This document shows, piece after piece, positions 54,444-61,623 of a DNA stretch of 64,000 nt (the stretch's first letter is position 1; each line of letters begins with the position of its first letter). Below the pieces are notes generated by a model. The model ran no database searches and was not told where the DNA came from. It saw nothing but the letters and a program-made list of their open reading frames with translations. The stretch spans positions 3,224,001 to 3,288,000 of the forward strand of contig OY782882.1 of assembly GCA_963678485.1 (NCBI GenBank), given 5' to 3'. The translations under genes and the position numbers were made by a program. Source of the stretch: CALGYY01 sp963678485 (lineage in GTDB: Bacteria > Bacteroidota > Bacteroidia > Bacteroidales > CAIWKO01).

Positions 54444-55820
54444 ATGATGAAGTACCTAAGGGTTCTGTTTGTCCTAATAATGATGGGCTCGCTGTTTTCG
54501 TGTAAAACGGTGAAGCTGGATCCTTTTGTGCCTAAACCTCACAAATATAAAACGGGTTTTCACTATAATGGCAGAAGCAATTCGGTAGAAAGATCGGGCT
54601 CTCATGGCCGAAAGTCGGGGCACGATTCTTTTTCCTCGAAAAATAAAGGCGGCGGTAAAACATGGAAATATCATGGTGGCGGGCATTCACACGATAGCTA
54701 TTCTTCCAAAACGCATCACCATAAAGGAGGCAACCGTTTTAGTAACAATAAGAGTAGGGTGGTTTCGAACCGTTTTGGACGTCGGTCTCACGGCAGGGAT
54801 ACGTATTCTTCCAAAACCTCCAAAACAAAGGGAGGCAACCGTTTTAGTAAAAACAAGAATCGTGTTGTCTCTCGCACTGGTGTCTTTGCTTTAGGGATGA
54901 AGCGTGATCGGGATACCTATTCCTCACATCACAGCAGGACAAGAGGCGGAAATCGTTTCAATAAGAGCAAAGGACGGGTGGTGGCTAGATTTGGATTATT
55001 CACAGGAAACCATCGAGCGGGAAGCAGGGATACATATTCAATGCGCACCAGATCACATAAGGGAGGGAATCGTTTTAGCAAAAACAAGAACCGTGTTGTG
55101 GCTCGCAAAGGAGTGGTGAGTTTGGGGAACCATGGGGGCAGGGATACTTTCTCTTCAAAGACATCGCACCACAGCGGTGGCACGCGCTTCAGTAAAAATA
55201 AGCACAAGGTTGTTGCGAAGAAGGGCTTGTTCTTTGTCCCCCGTGCAAGATTCGGCCGTGATAGTTTTAGTGCAGGAAGGAAATCGCATCGTTCATCTTA
55301 CGGCTTCAATAAGAAGAAGGGACGCGTTGTTTCCAAAAAGAGATTCTTTATTTTTCCGGCAGCCAAGCGTGAGCGTAATCACGATTCCTTCTCTTCCGGA
55401 CATCGCGCTACTAAAGGGAATTATTCCTATAATGCGAAACGGAAGCAGGTAACCAAAGCGCGCAGCCTCTTTAATTTATTCCGTTCGCGCGAACGCACAC
55501 GCGACAGCTTTAGTGCAAGTCACAGCCGCACCCATGGCTCATTTGCGTATAATAAAAAAACAAAAAGGGTGGGACAAACATGGAATCCATTCCGACGCAA
55601 GCACGAGAGGGAAAGCTCGTCATTCGGAGGTTCCAAACGTTTACTCTACAAACATTATAAATATAATGATAAGGAAAAACGTGTGAAACATCGTCGGGGC
55701 TTCTTCTTCCGCCTTATCGACCGCGTTCAGAATAAGACCTATCATAAAAGGAAAAAGAAAGATCAGGAACTTGAATTGTGGGATCCAAAGACAAGGCGAC
55801 ACATGAAGGGGGCTCATTAA
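54444..55820 (+). CDS. Very basic repetitive lipoprotein of unknown function
   Basis: A 458-residue lipoprotein (lipobox-like SLFSC, Cys 20). The mature protein is dominated by a 35-41 residue repeat, [RH]D[ST][YF]SS..S...GGNRFSKNK.RVV, with the D-S/T-Y/F-S marks at Asp 61, 84, 119, 157, 196, 234, 273, 314 and 354 and a degenerate tenth near 391. Units carry many Arg, Lys and His and almost no acidic residues besides the marker Asp. Later units drift to GFNKKKGRVV and AYNKKTKRVG. The last 60 residues are non-repeat and end with an acidic-then-basic tail. I recognise no family. Such a charge would suit binding of LPS, nucleic acid or acidic polysaccharide at the outer membrane, but this is inference. 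Confidence 0.85.
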   Translation: MMKYLRVLFVLIMMGSLFSCKTVKLDPFVPKPHKYKTGFHYNGRSNSVERSGSHGRKSGHDSFSSKNKGGGKTWKYHGGGHSHDSYSSKTHHHKGGNRFSNNKSRVVSNRFGRRSHGRDTYSSKTSKTKGGNRFSKNKNRVVSRTGVFALGMKRDRDTYSSHHSRTRGGNRFNKSKGRVVARFGLFTGNHRAGSRDTYSMRTRSHKGGNRFSKNKNRVVARKGVVSLGNHGGRDTFSSKTSHHSGGTRFSKNKHKVVAKKGLFFVPRARFGRDSFSAGRKSHRSSYGFNKKKGRVVSKKRFFIFPAAKRERNHDSFSSGHRATKGNYSYNAKRKQVTKARSLFNLFRSRERTRDSFSASHSRTHGSFAYNKKTKRVGQTWNPFRRKHERESSSFGGSKRLLYKHYKYNDKEKRVKHRRGFFFRLIDRVQNKTYHKRKKKDQELELWDPKTRRHMKGAH

Positions 55821-55877
55821 AAGTTATGCTATAATAATTGACGATTAGTAACAAGCCGATGTGTTTACGCAGGATTT

Positions 55878-55908
55878 TTTGGCTATTTAGAATTTAAGAT
55901 TAATTTTG
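55878..55908 (+). promoter_or_regulatory. Strong promoter for the second collagen-like gene
   Basis: -33 TTTG (55878-55881), a 19-base spacer and -7 TAATTTTG (55901-55908). It overlaps an in-frame TTG at 55906, which is therefore not the start codon. Confidence 0.78.
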
Positions 55909-55929
55909 TTGCACAAACTAACATATGTA

Positions 55930-57735
55930 ATGATGATGAATACAAGATTCTTTTTTGTACTGATGTTATGTGCTTTTTTTGTTGGTACAACTCAGGCTCA
56001 GGCTCCTGAAAAGTTCAATTACCAAGCGGTTGCCCGAAATAGTTCAGGGGCGATAATAGCAAATCAATCGGTAAGTTTTTATATTGTAATCCATGATGGC
56101 AGTGCCACTGGGACTGATGTTTTTCATGAAACACACAATGTATCCACAAATCAATTTGGATTGGTAAATCTTGTAATTGGCAATGGTACTGCACAAAGTG
56201 GCAGCCTTGGTGGCATCAATTGGGCCACTGGCAATAAGTACCTTGAAGTTTTAATAGATCCAACAGGAGGAAATTCATATACATCTATGGGAAGCACCAT
56301 GTTATTGGCTGTTCCTTTTGCACTTTATGCATTAGATGGAAATCAAGGTCCGGTTGGTCCTACAGGACCTTCAGGAATAGATGGGAATCCAGGGGTTGCT
56401 GGTCCTACAGGTCCATCAGGTGATCAGGGAAATATTGGTTTAACCGGTCCTATCGGTCCAACGGGTCCCTCGGGAATGAACGGTAATCCTGGCGTTGCTG
56501 GACCAACAGGTCCTACAGGTGATCAGGGAAGTATTGGTTTAACGGGTCCTATTGGCCCAACGGGTCCTTCAGGCAGTCAGGGAATTCAAGGCGTCACCGG
56601 ACCTTCAGGATCTTTTATTTTGACCGGTACTGATGGACAAACCATTCGTCACGATGGAACCGATTGGGTTGCCAATTCATTTCTTTTCAATAATGGATCA
56701 GCTGTTGGTATAAATACTACATCGCCTCTTGCTACTCTTGATGTTAGCGGAACGATTAATATTCCCTCAACAGGACGTTACAAAATTGCAAACTCTGATG
56801 TTCTGTATTTTGATCAAACGAATCAGAATTTTTATTGCGGGTATAATTCAGGTGTAAATAATACTACGGGTTATTTCAATACCTATGTAGGATATTATAC
56901 TGGATATAGTAATACAACCGGATATGCTAATACTGCGCTCGGATTTCAGGCAGCTTCGCAACTGAAAGCAGGATATGGAAATATTTTTCTTGGTAGCGGT
57001 GCCGGATCCTTGTGCGATACTGTGCAGCGCAATATTTATATAGGTCATAATTCAGGTAACAATATGGTTAAGGGTAATGATAATACCTTTATTGGTGCTT
57101 ATACTGGTGTATTAGCAAGTAGTGCTAATCAAAACACCTTCATTGGAAGTGGTGCCGGATATTCAAATTCGACAGGACATTCCAATGTGTTTATGGGCAG
57201 TCAGGCCGGTAACGCCAATACTCTGGGGTATTTTAATGTGTTCATTGGCCAGAACGCTGGTAATCTTAATCAGAGCGGACTTTGCAATACCTTTGTTGGT
57301 CATCAGGCTGGTACATATAATAATGGTTCATATAATACATTCCTTGGCGAAAACTCCGGATGGGGAAATCAAACAGGTCATAGTAACGTGTATCTGGGTT
57401 ATAATGCGGCACTCAGCAATATGGCGGGTAAAAATAATGTGATCGTTGGAGATAGTGCAGGAAGGTTGACCATGGGCAGTGGCAATGTCTTTATTGGTTT
57501 TGCGGCCGGACATTCAGAACTGGGAAGTAACAAACTGTACATTGCAAATAGTGCAACAACCACCCCGCTTATTTATGGAGATTTTTCAACACAAACGGTT
57601 ACTGTTAATGATGTGTTGAATCTTACACCACGTCTTACACCTCCTGCATCACCTGTTGCCGGAACCATGTATTATGATGGCACATCTAATATGTTGAAGG
57701 TTTGGGATGGATCAATGTGGAGAAACTGCTGGTAG
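55930..57735 (+). CDS. Secreted collagen-like protein with repetitive beta-roll head
   Basis: A 601-residue protein starting at ATG 55930. Signal peptide about 1-24; an N-terminal domain (PEKFNYQAVARNSSGAIIANQ...VPFALYALDG) shared with the protein at 46515; 31 Gly-X-Y triplets (residues 137-229) including two 33-residue units; a linker; and about eleven tandem units of roughly 20-25 residues of the type N[TV]F[IM]G..AG..N..G (about 304-540). These units resemble the beta-roll head repeats of trimeric adhesins. The C-terminus ends PVAGTMYYDG..NMLKVWDGSMWRNCW. No T9SS CTD. A stalk (collagen) and head (beta-roll) layout suggests a trimeric surface fibre. It has its own strong promoter. Confidence 0.86.
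   Translation: MMMNTRFFFVLMLCAFFVGTTQAQAPEKFNYQAVARNSSGAIIANQSVSFYIVIHDGSATGTDVFHETHNVSTNQFGLVNLVIGNGTAQSGSLGGINWATGNKYLEVLIDPTGGNSYTSMGSTMLLAVPFALYALDGNQGPVGPTGPSGIDGNPGVAGPTGPSGDQGNIGLTGPIGPTGPSGMNGNPGVAGPTGPTGDQGSIGLTGPIGPTGPSGSQGIQGVTGPSGSFILTGTDGQTIRHDGTDWVANSFLFNNGSAVGINTTSPLATLDVSGTINIPSTGRYKIANSDVLYFDQTNQNFYCGYNSGVNNTTGYFNTYVGYYTGYSNTTGYANTALGFQAASQLKAGYGNIFLGSGAGSLCDTVQRNIYIGHNSGNNMVKGNDNTFIGAYTGVLASSANQNTFIGSGAGYSNSTGHSNVFMGSQAGNANTLGYFNVFIGQNAGNLNQSGLCNTFVGHQAGTYNNGSYNTFLGENSGWGNQTGHSNVYLGYNAALSNMAGKNNVIVGDSAGRLTMGSGNVFIGFAAGHSELGSNKLYIANSATTTPLIYGDFSTQTVTVNDVLNLTPRLTPPASPVAGTMYYDGTSNMLKVWDGSMWRNCW
56338..56616 (+). repeat. Collagen-like repeat with 99-bp period
   Basis: Thirty-one Gly-X-Y triplets. 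Two units of 11 triplets beginning GPTGPSG and ending GLTGPI repeat almost exactly. Confidence 0.9.
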
Positions 57736-57747
57736 TATTTATTTGCA

Positions 57748-57755
57748 TAACTTTG
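57748..57755 (+). promoter_or_regulatory. -7 promoter box for the M20 peptidase gene
   Basis: TAACTTTG fits TAnnTTTG, with a leader of about 70 bases to ATG 57833. Confidence 0.45.
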
Positions 57756-57832
57756 ATGTCGCTAGCTTGTGTAGAGTTTTAGTTGCAGTGTTGCAGCTTG
57801 TGATCATCTTTTATTAGCTAAACATTCTAAGT

Positions 57833-59032
57833 ATGTCGCAAAAAATAATCGACCTCATACATCTCAAAGCCAATGAATATCTTAAAGATTGCATTAGCTG
57901 GAGACGACGTTTTCATAGTCAGCCCGAACTTGCCTTCAAAGAAATAGATACGGCAAAATTCATTTGTGGATTACTCGACGAAATGGGTATACCCTATAAA
58001 AAAGGTGTAGCTCAAACAGGTATTGTTGGATTAATCGAGGGCAAGAATCCGGACGCCAAGGTTGTTGCATTACGTGCCGATATGGATGCACTGGCAATCA
58101 ATGAACTTAATAACAGCGAATACCGGTCACAGCGCGATGGTCTAATGCATGCCTGTGGGCATGACGCGCATATGGCCTCCCTGCTTGGTGCTGCCAGAAT
58201 TCTGAACGGTATGAAAAAGGAACTGAATGGAAGTATCAAGCTCATCTTTCAACCATCCGAAGAAAAGTATCCCGGAGGTGCATCGGTCATGATAAAAGAG
58301 GGTGTTCTTGAAAATCCAAAAGTAAACAGCATATTTGGGCAGCATGTTTTGCCTACCCTCGATGCAGGAAAGATTGGTATGAAGCCCGGAAAATACATGG
58401 CCTCTACTGATGAAATATTCCTAACGGTTAAAGGAAGGGGCGGACATGCCGCAACACCTGAGTTAAACGTGGATCCTGTGCTGATTGCCTCGCATATTAT
58501 TGTCGCACTGCAGCAGATTGTTAGCCGGAATGCCATGCCCAGCGTGCCCTCTGTGTTATCCTTTGGGCGGGTGATTGCCAATGGTCGCACCAATATTATT
58601 CCCGATCAGGTTATTATTGAAGGGACGTTCCGCACATATAATGAGGAATGGCGGGCAGAAGCGCACGAAAAGATTAAAAAGATGTCTTCGTCTTTGGCCA
58701 AAAGTATGGGTGGAAGTTGTGAAGTATTTATTGACCGTGGTTATCCTTTCCTTGTTAATGATATCGAAACTACACGTCATGCATTCCGCGACGCTCAGGA
58801 TTATCTAGGAAAAGAGAATGTGGTTGAACTGGATTTGAGGATGACCGCAGAGGATTTTGCCTATTATTCTCAAAAAGTTCCATCTTGTTTTTATCGATTG
58901 GGTACGCGCAACGAAGCCATGGGCTGCACATCCAATCTGCACACCGCTACCTTCGATATCGATGAATCTGCTCTGGAGACAGGCATGGGTTTCATGGCCT
59001 GGCTCGGATATAAGGAACTAAAAAGAGTGTGA
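57833..59032 (+). CDS. M20 family amidohydrolase (N-acyl-amino-acid hydrolase type)
   Basis: A 399-residue cytoplasmic metalloenzyme of the M20D type, which hydrolyses N-acyl amino acids or related amides. Visible motifs are HSQPELAFKE near the N-terminus, ALRADMDALAI (metal/catalytic Asp), HACGHDAHMA (metal ligands), FQPSEEKYPGG (catalytic and metal Glu pair) and FGQHVLP. The central dimerisation domain (about 185-300) has GRGGHAATPE. No signal peptide. The substrate cannot be told from sequence; hippurate-like or indole-acyl amino acids are family precedents. Confidence 0.9.
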   Translation: MSQKIIDLIHLKANEYLKDCISWRRRFHSQPELAFKEIDTAKFICGLLDEMGIPYKKGVAQTGIVGLIEGKNPDAKVVALRADMDALAINELNNSEYRSQRDGLMHACGHDAHMASLLGAARILNGMKKELNGSIKLIFQPSEEKYPGGASVMIKEGVLENPKVNSIFGQHVLPTLDAGKIGMKPGKYMASTDEIFLTVKGRGGHAATPELNVDPVLIASHIIVALQQIVSRNAMPSVPSVLSFGRVIANGRTNIIPDQVIIEGTFRTYNEEWRAEAHEKIKKMSSSLAKSMGGSCEVFIDRGYPFLVNDIETTRHAFRDAQDYLGKENVVELDLRMTAEDFAYYSQKVPSCFYRLGTRNEAMGCTSNLHTATFDIDESALETGMGFMAWLGYKELKRV

Positions 59033-59052
59033 ATTTAAGTCGTTAAAGCAAC

Positions 59053-59074
59053 AATGCCAATCAATGCAGGCATT
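59053..59074. terminator. Weak hairpin in the convergent intergenic region
   Basis: AATGCC / GGCATT stem with a ten-base loop between the convergent M20 and FabH-like genes. The tract after it is only AT-rich, so termination here is uncertain. Confidence 0.3.
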
Positions 59075-59132
59075 AATTATAAGATTTTGTAAGAAATTCG
59101 TTTCTTAATCTATCAATCTTTGAAGCTCAGTT

Positions 59133-60215
59133 TTATCTGGCTCTGTAAACCATGGCATTTGCGTTCATTCCTGCGCCAACAGAGGCAAAGACGATGTAGT
59201 CACCGCTTAAAATTGTATGCTGTTTGAACGAACCTTTTAAGATCATATCCAGTAGAATTGGGAGGGTAGCCACCGAATTATTACCGAATTTTGCAATGGT
59301 CATAGGCATAATGTCATCAGGTGAAAGCTTAAGTCCAAATAGGCGGAACAAACGGCTTAACATGGCGTCGTCCATTTTGGTATTGGCCTGATGTAACAGT
59401 ACTTTTTTAATATCCTGTATGGCAAGTTTTGCTTTATCGATGCAGTCTTTCACCAATTGTGGGACTGTTGAGAGCGCATACTCGTAAAGCTTGCGGCCTT
59501 CCATTTTCAGGAATAGCGTATTGTCGGGGAATGCCGGATTATTGGAAGTGCCCATGCTGAGTAAGTGCGCATGTTCCAGGGTGTCGGATCTTGTTGAATG
59601 CGTAATGATACCAATGGGTTCACTGCTTTCTTTACCTTCAAGAATCGCTGCTCCAGCGCCATCGGAGTAAATCATGCTATCACGATCGTGCGGATCGCTT
59701 ACACGCGATAAAGTTTCTGCACCAATCACCAAAATCTTTTTTGCATCGCCCGAACGCAGATAATAATCGGCTTGTATCATAGCTTGTAACCAGCCCGGAC
59801 AGCCAAAAGGCAGGTCATAGGCAATAGTGAAAGGGTTAACAATCCCTAGCTTGTATTTGATACGTGAAGCCAATGCCGGCACTGTATCTGACCGTGGATT
59901 GGCAGCAGATACATCACCAAAGTTATGTGCAACGATAATATAATCTAATGTTTCTTTGTCGATTCCAGAGGAATCCAACGCATCTTTGGCAGCCAAATAT
60001 CCGATGTCGGAAGTTACAAGGTTGTCATCAACAAAGCGACGTTCGTCGATTTCAGTAATCTTTCTGAATTTCTCAATGATTTCTTCATTTGGAATGTCGA
60101 TAGGGGAACCATCGGCGCCAAAAAATTGGTGATCAAGAAAATCTGCGTTTTTAATTATCCGCGAAGGGATATATCGTCCGGTAGCTGTAATGACCGAATA
60201 CAATTGTCTGTCCAT
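59133..60215 (-). CDS. 3-oxoacyl-ACP synthase III (FabH-like) family protein
   Basis: A 360-residue thiolase-fold condensing enzyme starting at ATG 60215 (MDRQLYSVITATGRYIPSR aligns with FabH starts; a 45-residue extension reaching 60350 runs into the promoter). The candidate triad is Cys139 (FGCPGW), His275 (LLHQANT) and Asn312 (FGNNSVA). The Cys context GCPG differs from the ACAGF of housekeeping FabH, and SDVSAANPRSD-type loops near 100-110 also differ, so this is probably a specialised paralogue rather than the primer enzyme for ordinary fatty acids. No acyl carrier protein or other lipid genes are next to it. Confidence 0.83.
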   Translation of the reverse strand: MDRQLYSVITATGRYIPSRIIKNADFLDHQFFGADGSPIDIPNEEIIEKFRKITEIDERRFVDDNLVTSDIGYLAAKDALDSSGIDKETLDYIIVAHNFGDVSAANPRSDTVPALASRIKYKLGIVNPFTIAYDLPFGCPGWLQAMIQADYYLRSGDAKKILVIGAETLSRVSDPHDRDSMIYSDGAGAAILEGKESSEPIGIITHSTRSDTLEHAHLLSMGTSNNPAFPDNTLFLKMEGRKLYEYALSTVPQLVKDCIDKAKLAIQDIKKVLLHQANTKMDDAMLSRLFRLFGLKLSPDDIMPMTIAKFGNNSVATLPILLDMILKGSFKQHTILSGDYIVFASVGAGMNANAMVYRAR

Positions 60216-60641
60216 GCAATGTTCATTAATCCTGCTCAACGCTACCATTAACAGATGGTGATGTATGTAGCAGGGTAAAAAAAATAATTCTGACCCGTAT
60301 TTCGTGTTTGCTTTTATTGATAATTCCGGATTAGGCAGAATTTTATACAAAGGTACGTTTAATAATGCTTGAACTTACAATAGGGTTCAATTATTTTTCT
60401 TTAAAGTTTTATTTTTCAGTATATTAATATTAGTATTTCTGTAATAAGATTTTAAATTAAAATTTGACGATATTCTGCCTTATAGCCATAGAAAAAAGAA
60501 GTAATTGTTTTAAGTCGCGCAAAATCAATAGATCATGAATTTTCTTTAAAAAAGTTTACATTTGCATCAGGGTGACCAACGAGTCTTGTGTATATAGGCA
60601 AATAACACAGGAAATAATTAATCACCTTAAAACCTACTATT
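60216..60641. other. Divergent intergenic region with two promoters
   Basis: Minus strand: TACCTTTG (60355-60348) fits the -7 box, giving the FabH-like gene a leader of about 125 bases. Plus strand: TACATTTG (60557-60564) fits the -7 box for the lipoprotein at 60642, with a leader of about 70 bases. The rest is AT-rich with no gene seen. Confidence 0.5.
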
Positions 60642-61571
60642 ATGAAAGCGCTCAATTTTTTTAAGACCGCCATGTTGCTGCTCGCAGTTGCAGCACTTGC
60701 ACTCAACGGATGCCGTAAGGACAACGACGAACCAGCCAATACCGACAATCTGAAAGCTACCAGCAAGGATGAAGTTACCCTGAAAGCAGCTGATGATTTG
60801 GGAACCAATGATGTTAACAAAATTCTTGGTGGCAGTGGTTCCAAGGCTATGCTTTGGGTTCCTTGCAATGCAACACTTGACTCTTCATTTGTTATTGCCG
60901 ACACTATCACCTATATTATTAATTACAATGGTTTGAATTGTGAAGGCAACTACAACCGCGTAGGAACAATCGAAGCTCATAAATGCATTAATAGCCATTG
61001 GTCAGATGCAGGAGCTGCTGTTTATATCAAATATGTGAACCTCAAAGTTACCCGCGTTTCTGATGGCCGCTGGGCGATTGTAAACGGTATCAAACGCTAC
61101 AGTAATGAATCGGGTGGTACTTTAGGATTATTAGGCAACGGTCTGACTTCAGTTACACATAAAGTCACAGGTACTCTTACTGCAACCTTCGATGATAATT
61201 CAGTGCGTTCATGGAATGTTGCACGCTTGAGAGTGTACACTGGTAGTCTGGGAAATCTTGTTGTGAATATGACCGGTCTGGGTAGTGCTGACGGCTATTC
61301 CGGATTAGAATCCTGGGGTGTAAATCGTCATGGCGATAATTATTACAACAGTGTTACTTCTGCAATCATTTTTAAGGAAGCCTGCAGCTGGGACGCAATA
61401 TCAGGAACTGGAATCATTTCTATTCCTGAAGAAGATATCACTGCTAACCTGACTTTCGGATACGATAGCAACAGCCAGCTGGTTGATATGAATGGAACAA
61501 GCTGCGCAACTCATTACCGCGTCGACTGGACCAAAGGAAATAACTCAGGAACATTTTATGTAGCCTTATAA
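60642..61571 (+). CDS. Lipoprotein of unknown function
   Basis: A 309-residue lipoprotein (MKALNFFKTAMLLLAVAALALNGC, Cys 24). The mature part has a charged linker (25-75) and a beta-rich domain (about 75-309) with a few scattered cysteines, including GLNCEGNYNRVG, HKCINSHW and a CATHY near the end. Its segments such as KVTGTLTATFDDNSVRSWNVAR and the closing VDWTKGNNSGTFYVAL resemble lipoproteins of unknown function I have seen in Bacteroidota. It has its own promoter box and a shared terminator. Confidence 0.72.
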   Translation: MKALNFFKTAMLLLAVAALALNGCRKDNDEPANTDNLKATSKDEVTLKAADDLGTNDVNKILGGSGSKAMLWVPCNATLDSSFVIADTITYIINYNGLNCEGNYNRVGTIEAHKCINSHWSDAGAAVYIKYVNLKVTRVSDGRWAIVNGIKRYSNESGGTLGLLGNGLTSVTHKVTGTLTATFDDNSVRSWNVARLRVYTGSLGNLVVNMTGLGSADGYSGLESWGVNRHGDNYYNSVTSAIIFKEACSWDAISGTGIISIPEEDITANLTFGYDSNSQLVDMNGTSCATHYRVDWTKGNNSGTFYVAL

Positions 61572-61580
61572 TTCAGAAAG

Positions 61581-61622
61581 AATAAAAAAAAGCCGCCTCT
61601 GCAATGGGGCGGCTTTTTTTTC
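61581..61622. terminator. Bidirectional terminator between the lipoprotein and uvrD
   Basis: Stem AAGCCGCC / GGCGGCTT with a ten-base loop, A-run on the left and T-run on the right, serving both convergent genes. Confidence 0.9.
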
Positions 61623-61623
61623 A

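Noticed and set aside
55906..55929. TTG start giving eight extra residues to the second collagen-like protein
   Set aside because: The TTG is inside the -7 promoter box and so cannot be in the mRNA.
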